64,000 bases of DNA from CALODP01 sp942492055 (GTDB lineage: Bacteria > Bacteroidota > Ignavibacteria > Ignavibacteriales > Melioribacteraceae), in contig CALODP010000019.1 of assembly GCA_942492055.1 (NCBI GenBank), forward strand, positions 124,001 to 188,000, in the 5' to 3' direction. Below the pieces are notes generated by a model that was not told where the DNA came from, made no database searches, and worked only from the letters and a program-made list of their open reading frames with translations. A program made the translations under genes and the position numbers. Shown one piece after another: positions 56,125-64,000 of the stretch (positions within the stretch are counted from its first letter, which is position 1; each line of letters opens with the position of its first letter).

Positions 56125-56351
56125 AAGTTCCTCTATTTGGTAATTAGGTTATCTAGAATATAATTAAATACTTTTAATTATATCAAGTTTATTTGTTTTA
56201 CATATCACTTGCATCCTACGAAAGATTGTTTATTTTAGTAAAAGATTCCCCGACCCCACATGCCACGAATAGATGATGACGGACATACAGCCGTAAAAAT
56301 CCCGAAAAAAGGGTTAACAATAAACTCCACAACAAAATTAAAGGTGGTTGA

Positions 56352-56999
56352 ATGTCGCAATTAACAATCGGCTCGATTATTACCAACTCGATTCAGATCG
56401 GATTGAAGAATATGGCTTCTATCCTCGGTGCGGTAATACTTTGGGCACTAACACTATGGATACCTTATATCAACGTCGGAACCACAATAGCTCTATTGGG
56501 TTTGGTAGTTGCGTTGAGCAAAGGAGGAATCATCTCCCCCACAGAAATTTTCGATAAAAAATATCGCCGCAACATGGGAGAATTCTTTCTTCTTGTAGGT
56601 TTGATGGGCATGGGAATATTCGCAGGATATATGTTTGTGATAATTCCCGGTATAGTAATCAGTCTTGCATGGGGACAAGCAATATATCTGCTGATCGATA
56701 AGAATATGAATCCCGCCGAAGCTTTGACAGTTAGCAACAAGCTGACATACGGCAAAAAATGGACAATCTTCTTGGGTAATCTCGTCTTATTTGTAGTAAT
56801 GGCAATCGCTATCGGGATAATTTCGGCAATATTCGGCCTGGTTTCCGATTTCCTTTCGGGTATTGTGGCCTTAGTTGGCTATATCGCGTTGATGTGTGTA
56901 ATGCTTTCTGCCTCGGCATATATTTACGGTGAGCTGGTTAAAGAACTTGAGCCGAAGAAAGATGATCTACCGAAACTTGATCCGGTAATGGAAAATTAA
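56352..56999 (+). CDS. Multi-pass membrane protein, unknown
   Basis: A 215-residue protein with about five hydrophobic helices. It begins SQLTIGSIITNSIQIGLKN and continues with ASILGAVILWALTLWIPYINVG, GLMGMGIFAGYMFVIIPGIVISLAWGQAIYLLID, then NPAEALTVSNKLTYGKKW and two further helices. The PG-containing helix followed by a cytoplasmic helix (AEALTVSNKLTYGKKW) is the pattern of DUF975/glycerophosphodiester-phosphodiesterase membrane-domain proteins. Function unknown. An aaggtggttga ribosome site supports the ATG. It is monocistronic. Confidence 0.7.
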   Translation: MSQLTIGSIITNSIQIGLKNMASILGAVILWALTLWIPYINVGTTIALLGLVVALSKGGIISPTEIFDKKYRRNMGEFFLLVGLMGMGIFAGYMFVIIPGIVISLAWGQAIYLLIDKNMNPAEALTVSNKLTYGKKWTIFLGNLVLFVVMAIAIGIISAIFGLVSDFLSGIVALVGYIALMCVMLSASAYIYGELVKELEPKKDDLPKLDPVMEN

Positions 57000-57151
57000 A
57001 CATACTTCCTTTGGGGCGATTTAATCCTTTCGGGAAAGTCGTCCCAACTCCTTTATTTCTTTAATAGTCTTTGCATTCTCAATTAGATATATCTAAATTT
57101 GATACCTTTACTTTAAACAGATTACTATTACATTTCAAAAGAGGTATTCAA

Positions 57152-57751
57152 ATGCGAAGAGTCATACTCCTTACTCTATTACTCCTTGCTCCGACATTAT
57201 TCGCACAGAATTCAGGAACGGAACAAAAAGAAAAATTTGCCCCGTTAAGAGTCCCATTTATCAAGAGGGCTAATATTGTCTTACAATACTCTGTTCCCTC
57301 CGGAATGAAGCTTTCCTATTCTGGCCAGCATAACAAGTTTTCTTCAGACGGTAATTTCTCTTTGGGAATAGAATTTCCGGTTCATCACCAAAATTCCGTT
57401 AAGGTTGGGTTTGGCTCCCTCTTCCAGTTTGAAAGCCGAGTAAGCAATTTCGGAGGAAAATATCGAACAACTCCGGTATATGTTTTTGTCGATTACCCGA
57501 TATTAAGGGGATTAAAAATAGCTCCGAAATTAGTCTGCAAATTCGGATACAACTTTTTAAGCGGGACAAAAGAATTCTCTCGTGGGAATAACGGAAGTTA
57601 CTATGCAATCGGGGTTTCGGAAGAATTAAGTAAAAATATCGATTTCAAAGTATTATACTCGGTTTACATCGGAAAGTTTGAGTTTGCTACTCACAAAATT
57701 GATTTTCGTTCCGAAGAAGTCTCCTTTTCTATGAATTTTCATCTGTTATAA
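57152..57751 (+). CDS. Secreted beta-barrel-like protein
   Basis: The ATG at 57152 has an aaaagaggtattcaa ribosome site and gives RRVILLTLLLLAPTLFAQ, a signal peptide. The mature part of about 180 residues alternates in barrel-like strands (ANIVLQYSVPSGMKLSYSG, FSLGIEFPVHHQNSVKVGFG, TTPVYVFVDYPILRGL, KIAPKLVCKFGYNFL) and ends FSMNFHLL. It looks like an outer-membrane barrel of unknown function. A bidirectional terminator follows. Confidence 0.7.
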   Translation: MRRVILLTLLLLAPTLFAQNSGTEQKEKFAPLRVPFIKRANIVLQYSVPSGMKLSYSGQHNKFSSDGNFSLGIEFPVHHQNSVKVGFGSLFQFESRVSNFGGKYRTTPVYVFVDYPILRGLKIAPKLVCKFGYNFLSGTKEFSRGNNGSYYAIGVSEELSKNIDFKVLYSVYIGKFEFATHKIDFRSEEVSFSMNFHLL

Positions 57752-57754
57752 AAA

Positions 57755-57787
57755 AAAAGGCTCACCGAATCGGGGAGCCTTTTCTTT
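57755..57787. terminator. Bidirectional terminator
   Basis: AAGGCTC and GAGCCTT pair around an 11-nt loop between two converging genes, with A- and T-runs on the two sides, so it works for both strands. Confidence 0.88.
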
Positions 57788-57805
57788 ATCTATACTAAAT
57801 AGAAA

Positions 57806-58519
57806 TTATTTTACGATTTCGAGAAGTTCCATTTCGAAAATAAGAGTTGCGTTAGGAGCAATAACCTGACCGGCACCTCTTTCGCCATAAGCCAATTCAG
57901 CAGGAACATATATTTCATATTTCGCACCTACATTCATAAGCTGAAGAGCTTCTTGCCATCCTTTGATTACGTCAGTAACCTTAGTTTCGAAAGGCTGATT
58001 TCTTTCAACGGAAGAATCGAAAACTGTACCGTCAAGAAGTTTACCGGTATAGTGAGCTTTAACTTTGTCAGAAGCTTTTGCTTTAGGACCGTTACCTTCT
58101 TTAAGAACTTTGTACTGAAGACCGCTTTCAGTAACTTTAACACCTTCTTTGGCTTTGTTCTCTTCCAAGAATTTCTTTCCTTCTTCGGCGTTTTTATAAG
58201 CTTCTGCATTCATTTTAGCCTGCATTTTAGCCATTGTTTCTTTCTGGAGTTCCTGAAGAACCTGATTCATTTCTTCGGGAGTAAGGAGAGTATCGCCACC
58301 ATTAATAGCGTCTGAAAGTCCTTTCATGAAAGAATCAAAATCGATATCCAATTCTTGCGCTTTGAAATTCGTACCGATATTAACACCGATAGAATAGCTG
58401 TATTTTTGTTTGTTAGTTTCCAAATTCTTTACCTCTTTGTATGATGGATTACTGTTGCATGCCGAAATTCCGACTAGTAAAGCGGCGCCGGCAATAAATA
58501 ATGATACTTTTTTAAACAT
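57806..58519 (-). CDS. FKBP-type peptidyl-prolyl isomerase lipoprotein
   Basis: From the ATG at 58519 (tggag nine bases upstream) the 237-residue product has a lipoprotein signal, FKKVSLFIAGAALLVGISAC. Residues 30-130 are the helical FkpA/Mip-like dimerisation part (YSYSIGVNIGTNFKAQELD, MNQVLQELQKETMAKMQAKM). Residues 140-237 are the FKBP domain with VKAHYTGKLLDGTVFDSSV, GWQEALQLMNVGAKYEIYVPAELAYG and NATLIFEMELL. It speeds proline isomerisation for outer-membrane and periplasmic proteins. A TTG at 58534 is less likely. Confidence 0.93.
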   Translation of the reverse strand: MFKKVSLFIAGAALLVGISACNSNPSYKEVKNLETNKQKYSYSIGVNIGTNFKAQELDIDFDSFMKGLSDAINGGDTLLTPEEMNQVLQELQKETMAKMQAKMNAEAYKNAEEGKKFLEENKAKEGVKVTESGLQYKVLKEGNGPKAKASDKVKAHYTGKLLDGTVFDSSVERNQPFETKVTDVIKGWQEALQLMNVGAKYEIYVPAELAYGERGAGQVIAPNATLIFEMELLEIVK

Positions 58520-58685
58520 TACGTGACACTCCAAAAATTAATAATTGAGCCGTAAACCTAAATGAATTATGGTAGAGAATCAACCTTTTTTACTCTCCTC
58601 CCATGTGTGTTATTCAATTCGAATGTTTTTTTCATTATATTCAAATACTTTGATTAAAACTACTAACAACAATTACGGAACAACC

Positions 58686-59108
58686 ATGGAAGATTTTAAC
58701 AACGTAGAATTCAATGAAAATCCGGAACCGGTTCAGGAAACTGTTAAAGCTCCGGGAAGATTCGGAATAATATTCAACAAAATGACCAAAGATATGAAGG
58801 TCGTTGGTACTTTTCTTATTATATTCGGAGCACTTTATTGCCTTACAATAATTGGCGCCCTTGTTGGTGTACCCCTCATCATCTCCGGCATAAGATTAAG
58901 AGATTCTGCCGACGAGTTTAAAATATTTCAGGGTACAAACGATAGTTCCGCGCTTCGAAAAGGCTTCGAGCTACAATCTACCTATTTCAAGATTCACAAG
59001 ATTCTCTATATAGTCGGCATTGTGTTTACTGTACTATATACTATTATCATGCTCTTCGTAATAATCTTTACTGCCGGACAAGTTGGTAATTCTTTCCAAT
59101 CGTTCTAG
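58686..59108 (+). CDS. Small membrane protein (DUF5362-like)
   Basis: The ATG at 58686 (ggaacaacc upstream) gives a 140-residue protein with an acidic N-terminal tail (MEDFNNVEFNENPEPVQETV) and two or three helices: VGTFLIIFGALYCLTIIGALVGVPLIISGI, then KILYIVGIVFTVLYTIIMLFVIIF. The layout, tail then GxxxIxxGALYCLTI helix then RLRDSADEF, resembles DUF5362 proteins of Bacteroidota; this is tentative. Function unknown. An upstream in-frame extension to 58569 lacks a ribosome site and is omitted. Confidence 0.6.
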   Translation: MEDFNNVEFNENPEPVQETVKAPGRFGIIFNKMTKDMKVVGTFLIIFGALYCLTIIGALVGVPLIISGIRLRDSADEFKIFQGTNDSSALRKGFELQSTYFKIHKILYIVGIVFTVLYTIIMLFVIIFTAGQVGNSFQSF

Positions 59109-59118
59109 ATAGATATTT

Positions 59119-59147
59119 GGGGTCGGAAATCCGGCCCCGTTCTTTCA
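59119..59147 (+). terminator. Terminator
   Basis: GGGGtCGG and CCGgCCCC pair around a short loop, followed by gttctttc. It ends the small membrane protein gene, at the stop of the converging thioesterase. Confidence 0.75.
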
Positions 59148-59618
59148 TTAAAACTTTCCGTCACCCGGATAATAAAATTTCTTTTGAGCATTCTCTTTAT
59201 TGAAGAGATAAAAATAAACTTTCCCCGTGGTGCAAAGCTTCTCTTTCGAATTATAAATCTCTACACCGATTTCGGCAATTCTCTCGTTAACTTCAAGAAC
59301 CTTTGCCCGAATAGTAAGCTTTCCCTGATTAATTAAAACAGGCTTTTTGTAGCTAACCTCAATGTCGGATGTCACTCCGGCGGTTTGCAATTTCACAAAA
59401 ACAGTCCAACCGGCGATCTCATCGATAATTGTGCTTTGAATACCACCGTGAAGAACATTTACAAATCCGGAAAATTTCTCTTTCGGTTCCCAGATAGAAA
59501 CAACTTCATCCCCGTCTTCGTAAAACTCCATCTGAAGTCCGTTCTCGTTAAAAGGAGAACACCCGAAGCAGTTGTATATTTCTTTCTTTTCGATAAACGG
59601 ATTATTTAGTTTTCTCAT
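59148..59618 (-). CDS. PaaI-family hotdog thioesterase
   Basis: A 156-residue acyl-CoA thioesterase of the hotdog fold. It starts with YNCFGCSPFNENGLQMEFYEDGDEVV, then the VLHGGIQSTIIDEIAGWTVF helix, where the HGG and the DE form the active site, then TSDIEVSYKKPVLINQGKLTI. The length is normal for the PaaI group. The FGC start resembles the 4-hydroxybenzoyl- and phenylacetyl-CoA thioesterase set, but the acyl group cannot be named. No neighbouring fatty-acid or aromatic genes give context. Confidence 0.87.
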   Translation of the reverse strand: MRKLNNPFIEKKEIYNCFGCSPFNENGLQMEFYEDGDEVVSIWEPKEKFSGFVNVLHGGIQSTIIDEIAGWTVFVKLQTAGVTSDIEVSYKKPVLINQGKLTIRAKVLEVNERIAEIGVEIYNSKEKLCTTGKVYFYLFNKENAQKKFYYPGDGKF

Positions 59619-59725
59619 GATTCCCTCGATATTAGAATATTAAAATCATATTCGAAATATATTAATTATTAGAACGAGGGGCTGAAAGCTCACGGCAAAA
59701 AAACAGAGAAAAATCGGGAACCCTT

Positions 59726-60343
59726 TTATATATTATTGCAAATACTATCGGGTAAATTGCGGTAATAAATGTAAGTCGGGAAATCGACTTTTCGTATCAC
59801 GAAGATCTCTTCGGCTCTTTCAATAAAATCGGATTCGGGACTGTAGTTCAATTTCCTAAAGCCATTTAATCGGTGAAAGACTTCTCTACGAGCAATTATT
59901 GTAGAGCCTATTATACATTTGCTCAAATGAATCATCTTCGTGAGATCATTTTTATCCTTCACATATTCGCTCCCGATTACTTTCACTCCTCCGTGAAGAA
60001 TATCTATTTTCCCTTTCTCCAAAATATTCACACGCAGGCTCAAATGTTTCGGTAGATATTCATCGTCGCTTCCTATTGATGTTATATATTTCCCCTTCCC
60101 GCTCAGAAATCCTACGTTAAGCGCCGCAGCGACCCCCTTATTACCTTGCTTATAGGAGATTATCCTTTTATCCCTTCGCTTGTATTCCGCTATTATCTCT
60201 TCGGTGTTATCCGTGCTTCCGTCATTTACAATAATAAGTTCCCAATCGGATAGGTTTTGGCTCAATACAGAATCGATAGCTCTCGGTAGAAGTCGGGCAC
60301 GGTTGTATGTCGGAAGAATAACAGAAACAATCGGAGGGTTCAT
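59726..60343 (-). CDS. Family 2 glycosyltransferase
   Basis: From the ATG at 60343 the 205-residue product is a GT2 enzyme: PIVSVILPTYNRARLLPRAIDSVL, then DWELIIVNDGSTDNTEEIIAEY, and the DXD-like GSDDEYLP with GNKGVAAALNVGF before it. It transfers a sugar from a nucleotide sugar, likely for surface polysaccharide or lipopolysaccharide. It is short, ending soon after the acceptor domain (FRKLNYSPESDFIER), and has no membrane helix. Further upstream in-frame codons, to 60496, are not family-like and lack a ribosome site. Confidence 0.85.
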   Translation of the reverse strand: MNPPIVSVILPTYNRARLLPRAIDSVLSQNLSDWELIIVNDGSTDNTEEIIAEYKRRDKRIISYKQGNKGVAAALNVGFLSGKGKYITSIGSDDEYLPKHLSLRVNILEKGKIDILHGGVKVIGSEYVKDKNDLTKMIHLSKCIIGSTIIARREVFHRLNGFRKLNYSPESDFIERAEEIFVIRKVDFPTYIYYRNLPDSICNNI

Positions 60344-60548
60344 AGTTCGGCACTTTTTAACTGATAATAAGAAAATGTTTGAGAAGAAGCATCGAAAAAA
60401 TTCGGTTAATCTCAAAATAGGAGAAACAGAATCGTGAAATGGAGTGTATAAGTGCTTAAAATAATTTGAGTTGGAAATAATTTTCAGGCTCGGCATTCAA
60501 TTTTTTCATATATTGGCAATTTGCTTTTGGTACAACAAAAATGGAAAA

Positions 60549-60773
60549 ATGATGAGTCTTAGAGAACAGAAAAAACTAATGGAGACCGTCAAAAGATATC
60601 AAAATAAGATGGACGGAAAAGAACGGGAATTCTTCAAGTCTCTTGTTAAACGTCAAAAAGATGATGAAGATTTCGACAGTCTTTCAATGGATAAGCTAAG
60701 AACTTTGCATGAAAAATATCATGTAAACCGAGAGAAGAAGAACTTCGATCATTTCTTCAAGAAGCCGGAATAA
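60549..60773 (+). CDS. Small charged protein, unknown
   Basis: A 74-residue, strongly basic helical protein (MMSLREQKKLMETVKRYQN onward, then SLVKRQKDDEDFDS and YHVNREKKNFDHFF). Two ATGs lie in tandem, 60549 and 60552, with ggaaaa before them. It sits 49 bp before the DUF2723 gene on the same strand, so it may be co-transcribed with it. The coiled-coil-like pattern gives no function. Upstream codons from 60471 are hydrophobic and were not included. Confidence 0.5.
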   Translation: MMSLREQKKLMETVKRYQNKMDGKEREFFKSLVKRQKDDEDFDSLSMDKLRTLHEKYHVNREKKNFDHFFKKPE

Positions 60774-60822
60774 CCTACAAAGAAATTTTTATGGAATTTA
60801 TTCAATTTTAATTGAGGCATAA

Positions 60823-63696
60823 ATGGATTTAGTGAAATTGAAAAGGATTATAGGTGGGATCGTCTTTTTTATTGCCGCCTTCACATATTTTGCGACCGTG
60901 CAACCTTCGGTTTCCTTTTGGGACTGTGGGGAGTTTATAGCGTCGGCAAATTTGTTGCAGGTACCTCACCCTCCCGGAACCCCTTTCTTTTTGATACTTG
61001 GAAGATTATTCGCGATGATTCCTTTTGCGGAAAATATCGCGTTCAGAGTAAATACGGTCTCGGTTCTATCGAGCGCCTTTGTTGTGCTTTTCCTCTACTT
61101 AATAGCTGTTAAGTTGATTGAAAATTACAAAAACAAGAAACATGATAGTCTTTTCGACGCAATGGGAACATACCTTTCCGCCGCAATCGGTGCGCTATCT
61201 TTAGGATTCGCGGATACGTTTTGGTTCAACGCGGTTGAGGCCGAAGTTTACGCGATGTCAACATTCTTTATCGCACTTGTAACATGGTTGATAATGGTAT
61301 GGAACGAAAAAGCCGATTCAGACGATAACGAGAAATATCTGATTATGATAGCTTATGTATTAGGACTTTCGATCGGTGTTCACCTTATGTCGGCCTTGGC
61401 TATGGTGCCTATCGTAATGATAATCATGTTTAAGAAATACGTTACCGACGAACAGGCACTATTGAAATCAAGCTATTATTTTGTGATTCACTCGGCAATA
61501 CTTTTGGTGGTTGCCTTAATTATGTGGGGCGCTCAAACCTCAACAGTTGCTCCGTCCGGAGATGAGTTCCGAGCTTACGACAAATCGTTCGTAATTACAA
61601 TGGCTGTTATTTCCGCTTTCTTCATGATCATCTTCCGCAAGAAAGTATTTAGTATAAATTCCATTTACACACCAATGATGTTGGGTGGTGTTGCGTTGGT
61701 AGTTCTTTATCCCGGTTATGTAAAATATGTACCGAAAGTTATCTACATGATCAGCGGAAACAGTTTTACATTCAACGCTATCGCATTCCTTATTCTTTTA
61801 GGAGTTGTAGGATTTTTGATTTATTGGGCTTCGAAGAATGGAAAAGAGACTTTGAATCTTATCGGAAAATGTTTCTTGTTCGGCCTTATCGGATATTCCT
61901 CCTACACTATGATCCTGATCAGATCAAATCAGGATACACCGATTAACCTTAATACACCGAAAGATATGAAAGAACTTCTTTCGTATGTGAACAGAGAGCA
62001 ATACGGTGATTTCCCGATATTCAAAAGAAGATTCACCGCCGAACCTCATCAGCAAGGTGTTTTCCAGAACTATGATAGTGACCTGGAATTCTTTGCGAAA
62101 TATCAAATGAATCATATGTTCAACAGATATCTTTTCTGGAATTATATCGGAAGAGGATCTACTGCACAGGATAGCGGAGTTGATTGGAGTAAGCTACTCG
62201 GTATTCCATTCCTGGTCGGTTTATTCGGCATCTTCTACCACTTTAAGCGGGACTGGAAGATGGCCTCCATATATATGATAATGTTTTTATTCCTCGGATA
62301 TCTGACGGCATTCTATCAGAACCAACAGCAACCGCAACCGAGGGAGAGAGATTATTTCTATGTCGGTGCCTTTTTCGTTTATTCCATTTGGGTCGCTATA
62401 GGAGCGAGGGGAATACTCGATTTTATCTTCAAGCAGTTTGAAAAAACCGGCATGGTAAAAGTAGTTTACGGCTTCACATTAGCCTTATTGATTGCGGCTA
62501 TTCCGGTAACAATGTTCGCCAGAAATTATTACGAGCATGATCGTTCAAGAAATTATATGCCTTGGGATTACGCTTATAACTTGTTGCAGAGTGTTGCTCC
62601 TAACGCTGTTATCTTTACAAACGGCGACAACGACACATTCCCTCTTTGGTATTTGCAGGATGTGGAAGGAGTAAGACAAGACGTAAGAATCGCGAACTTG
62701 AGTTTGCTTAATACTCCTTGGTACATAAAACAATTGAAAAATCTTGAGCCACACGGAGCTAAGAAAGTTAAGATGAACTACTCCGATATGCAGATAAGCA
62801 AAATCGGTGTTTCTCAGTGGCGTACAAAGACTATCAAGCTTGATGTCCCACAGAATGTCTACAATAGATTCAGTGTAACAGACACAGCTATTACAAATAA
62901 AAAAGCAATGACATGGCAAATGAAACCTACCAGTCAGTACGGTCAGTATCAGTTGATTCGTACTCAGGATTTGATTGCCCTTGATATAGTTCAGGCTAAC
63001 CAATGGGAACGCCCGATTTACTTTGCTGTTACTTGTTCCGAAGATAGCCGTATCGGATTGGATGATTATTTGAGAATGGAAGGACTCGCATTGAGAGTTA
63101 CTCCTGTTAAGAGTAATCAAGGTGTATTCGCTGTTGACACAAAAATTATGGAGCAACAGTTAATGCAAGAACCTGATTACGATGATTTCTCGAAAGATTA
63201 TCAACCTGGTTTCAAGTTCCGTGGATTAAACGATCCTCATATTTTTATGGATAGTAATCACAAACGCTTATTCCAGAATTACAGAAACTCATTTTTCCAT
63301 TTAGCCATAAATTACATTTTGGATAAGGAAAATGAAAAAGCGTTAACTGTTCTTGATAAGATGGATGAAAAACTTCCGAGAGATATTGTTCCGATGCGTT
63401 TCGAAGTTTTGGTCAATTACTCAAATCTGTTCTACAACGCGGGAGCAATGGATCAATACAGAGAGTTGGCCGATGAAATCGAGGCAATTGCCATCAGACG
63501 ATTGGAAGCCAATCCGAAGGATTTCGATACATATCAGCTACTCAGAATGGTTTACGAAAATCTTCACGAGTATAATAAACTCGTAGAGATGTTCAAAAGG
63601 TTGCAAGCATTCTTCCCGAATGATCCGACTATTCAGAAAATGATTAACGATTATCAAAAGATGGCCGATCAAAAATCGCTTGAAGTCAAAAAGTAG
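60823..63696 (+). CDS. DUF2723 membrane glycosyltransferase with C-terminal TPRs
   Basis: A 957-residue polytopic protein. DUF2723 proteins are related to TMEM260/protein O-mannosyltransferases and transfer a sugar from a lipid carrier to proteins or glycolipids. The first loop holds the acidic residues D34 and E37 in SFWDCGEFIASANLLQVPHPPG, the usual catalytic region. About 11 hydrophobic helices fill residues 10-560. A periplasmic domain follows (FTNGDNDTFPLWYLQDVEGVRQDVRIANLSLL), then TPR-like helices at about 830-950 (AINYILDKENEKALTVLDKM). It is strongly typical of Bacteroidota and relatives. A terminator follows. Confidence 0.9.
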   Translation: MDLVKLKRIIGGIVFFIAAFTYFATVQPSVSFWDCGEFIASANLLQVPHPPGTPFFLILGRLFAMIPFAENIAFRVNTVSVLSSAFVVLFLYLIAVKLIENYKNKKHDSLFDAMGTYLSAAIGALSLGFADTFWFNAVEAEVYAMSTFFIALVTWLIMVWNEKADSDDNEKYLIMIAYVLGLSIGVHLMSALAMVPIVMIIMFKKYVTDEQALLKSSYYFVIHSAILLVVALIMWGAQTSTVAPSGDEFRAYDKSFVITMAVISAFFMIIFRKKVFSINSIYTPMMLGGVALVVLYPGYVKYVPKVIYMISGNSFTFNAIAFLILLGVVGFLIYWASKNGKETLNLIGKCFLFGLIGYSSYTMILIRSNQDTPINLNTPKDMKELLSYVNREQYGDFPIFKRRFTAEPHQQGVFQNYDSDLEFFAKYQMNHMFNRYLFWNYIGRGSTAQDSGVDWSKLLGIPFLVGLFGIFYHFKRDWKMASIYMIMFLFLGYLTAFYQNQQQPQPRERDYFYVGAFFVYSIWVAIGARGILDFIFKQFEKTGMVKVVYGFTLALLIAAIPVTMFARNYYEHDRSRNYMPWDYAYNLLQSVAPNAVIFTNGDNDTFPLWYLQDVEGVRQDVRIANLSLLNTPWYIKQLKNLEPHGAKKVKMNYSDMQISKIGVSQWRTKTIKLDVPQNVYNRFSVTDTAITNKKAMTWQMKPTSQYGQYQLIRTQDLIALDIVQANQWERPIYFAVTCSEDSRIGLDDYLRMEGLALRVTPVKSNQGVFAVDTKIMEQQLMQEPDYDDFSKDYQPGFKFRGLNDPHIFMDSNHKRLFQNYRNSFFHLAINYILDKENEKALTVLDKMDEKLPRDIVPMRFEVLVNYSNLFYNAGAMDQYRELADEIEAIAIRRLEANPKDFDTYQLLRMVYENLHEYNKLVEMFKRLQAFFPNDPTIQKMINDYQKMADQKSLEVKK

Positions 63697-63734
63697 AAAT
63701 TGGCCACATATTTGAGATAGATTTAGTAATTTCG

Positions 63735-63763
63735 AAGAGCGTCTTTATGGCGCTCTTTTTTTT
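63735..63763 (+). terminator. Rho-independent terminator
   Basis: AGAGCG and CGCTCT pair around a 9-nt loop and run into a T tract after the DUF2723 stop. Confidence 0.93.
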
Positions 63764-63783
63764 ATCACTAAACTCAACTTATT

Positions 63784-64000
63784 GTGAAAATTCTGATTAA
63801 TGCTCTTTCGGGAATTGGGGACGCCCTGATGTTCACTCCCGCTCTGATAAAACTAAAAGAAGATCTGCCCGACGCGGAAATAGATGCCCTCGTAATGTTC
63901 AAAGGAGTAAAGGATATCTACTCAAGATTGCCTCAGATAGATAAAGTTATTCATCACGACTTTATGAACGCGAATCCATTCTCTTCTCTCAAACTTGTGT
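63784..64000 (+). CDS. Family 9 glycosyltransferase (heptosyltransferase), cut by the window edge
   Basis: The frame begins at GTG (63784) and reads VKILINALSGIGDALMFTPALIKLKEDLPDAEIDALVMFKG, then YSRLPQIDKVIHHDFMNANPFSSLK, and is open to the window end, so about 72 residues are seen. The GxGDxLMFTPAL motif is the N-terminal signature of GT9 heptosyltransferases, which add heptose to the lipopolysaccharide core from ADP-heptose. The N terminus is complete, the rest is missing. It follows the DUF2723 gene by 88 bp, behind a terminator. Confidence 0.8.
   Translation, partial: MKILINALSGIGDALMFTPALIKLKEDLPDAEIDALVMFKGVKDIYSRLPQIDKVIHHDFMNANPFSSLKLV

Noticed and set aside
1..64000. Search for tRNA, rRNA, insertion sequences, prophage or attachment sites
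   Set aside because: Nothing with a convincing cloverleaf, rRNA core, transposase or integrase was seen by eye; a covariance-model scan would be needed to exclude small RNAs.

Overview
The window looks like chromosome from a Gram-negative, AT-rich bacterium of the Bacteroidota/Ignavibacteriota (FCB) kind. The evidence is several Sec-exported outer-membrane beta-barrel-like proteins, lipoproteins with a lipobox cysteine, a DUF2723 membrane glycosyltransferase, a tricorn-type protease, and Shine-Dalgarno (SD) sequences at most starts. No rRNA, tRNA, insertion sequence or integrase was recognised. The phylum is an inference, not a proof.

Left part (1-10.6 kb, nearly all minus strand): SnoaL-like protein, beta-propeller lipoprotein, MazG-type pyrophosphohydrolase, a barrel protein, a large secreted serine hydrolase with an extra C-terminal module, a PAS-rich sensor histidine kinase, a HEAT-repeat protein, a small lipoprotein resembling the SecD head, and a TonB-C-like secreted protein. 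Plus-strand aconitase follows (10.8-12.6 kb).

Heme block (13.0-23.1 kb, minus strand), transcribed hemX-hemA-hemC-hemD-hemE-hemN-hemG-hemB-hemL. This is the C5 pathway from glutamyl-tRNA to protoporphyrin IX in one tight operon; ferrochelatase is not in it.

Middle (23.3-41.3 kb): endonuclease/exonuclease/phosphatase-family protein, barrel protein, a small three-gene group next to a 21-bp tandem-repeat array, SppA, pirin, tricorn protease, an archaeal-type GatE-GatD pair (Glu-tRNA(Gln) amidotransferase), M29 aminopeptidase, S9 peptidase and a THUMP rRNA methyltransferase.

CRISPR-Cas (41.5-55.5 kb): a type I-B-like operon in the order cas6-cas5-cas3-cas8-cas7-cas4-cas1-cas2. After it come a small minus-strand gene, a second 21-bp repeat array with a downstream gene, and a CRISPR array of 61 repeats and 60 spacers by hand count. 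The array is read left to right, as shown by the ATTGGAAG 3' handle and a degenerate last repeat. Two spacers overlap by 14 nt on one target and suggest a CCA PAM. Two others match variant alleles of one gene.

Right part (55.5-64 kb): barrel proteins, two small membrane proteins, an FKBP-type isomerase lipoprotein, a thioesterase, a GT2 glycosyltransferase, the DUF2723 protein and the start of a GT9 heptosyltransferase cut by the window edge.

Most unusual: two paralogous, internally duplicated helical proteins (25961-26608 and 50693-51349), each directly preceded by an array of alternating 21-bp half-units. A third, gene-less array (12751-12960) has the same sequence family as the second. 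This may be an undescribed protein-plus-repeat system.
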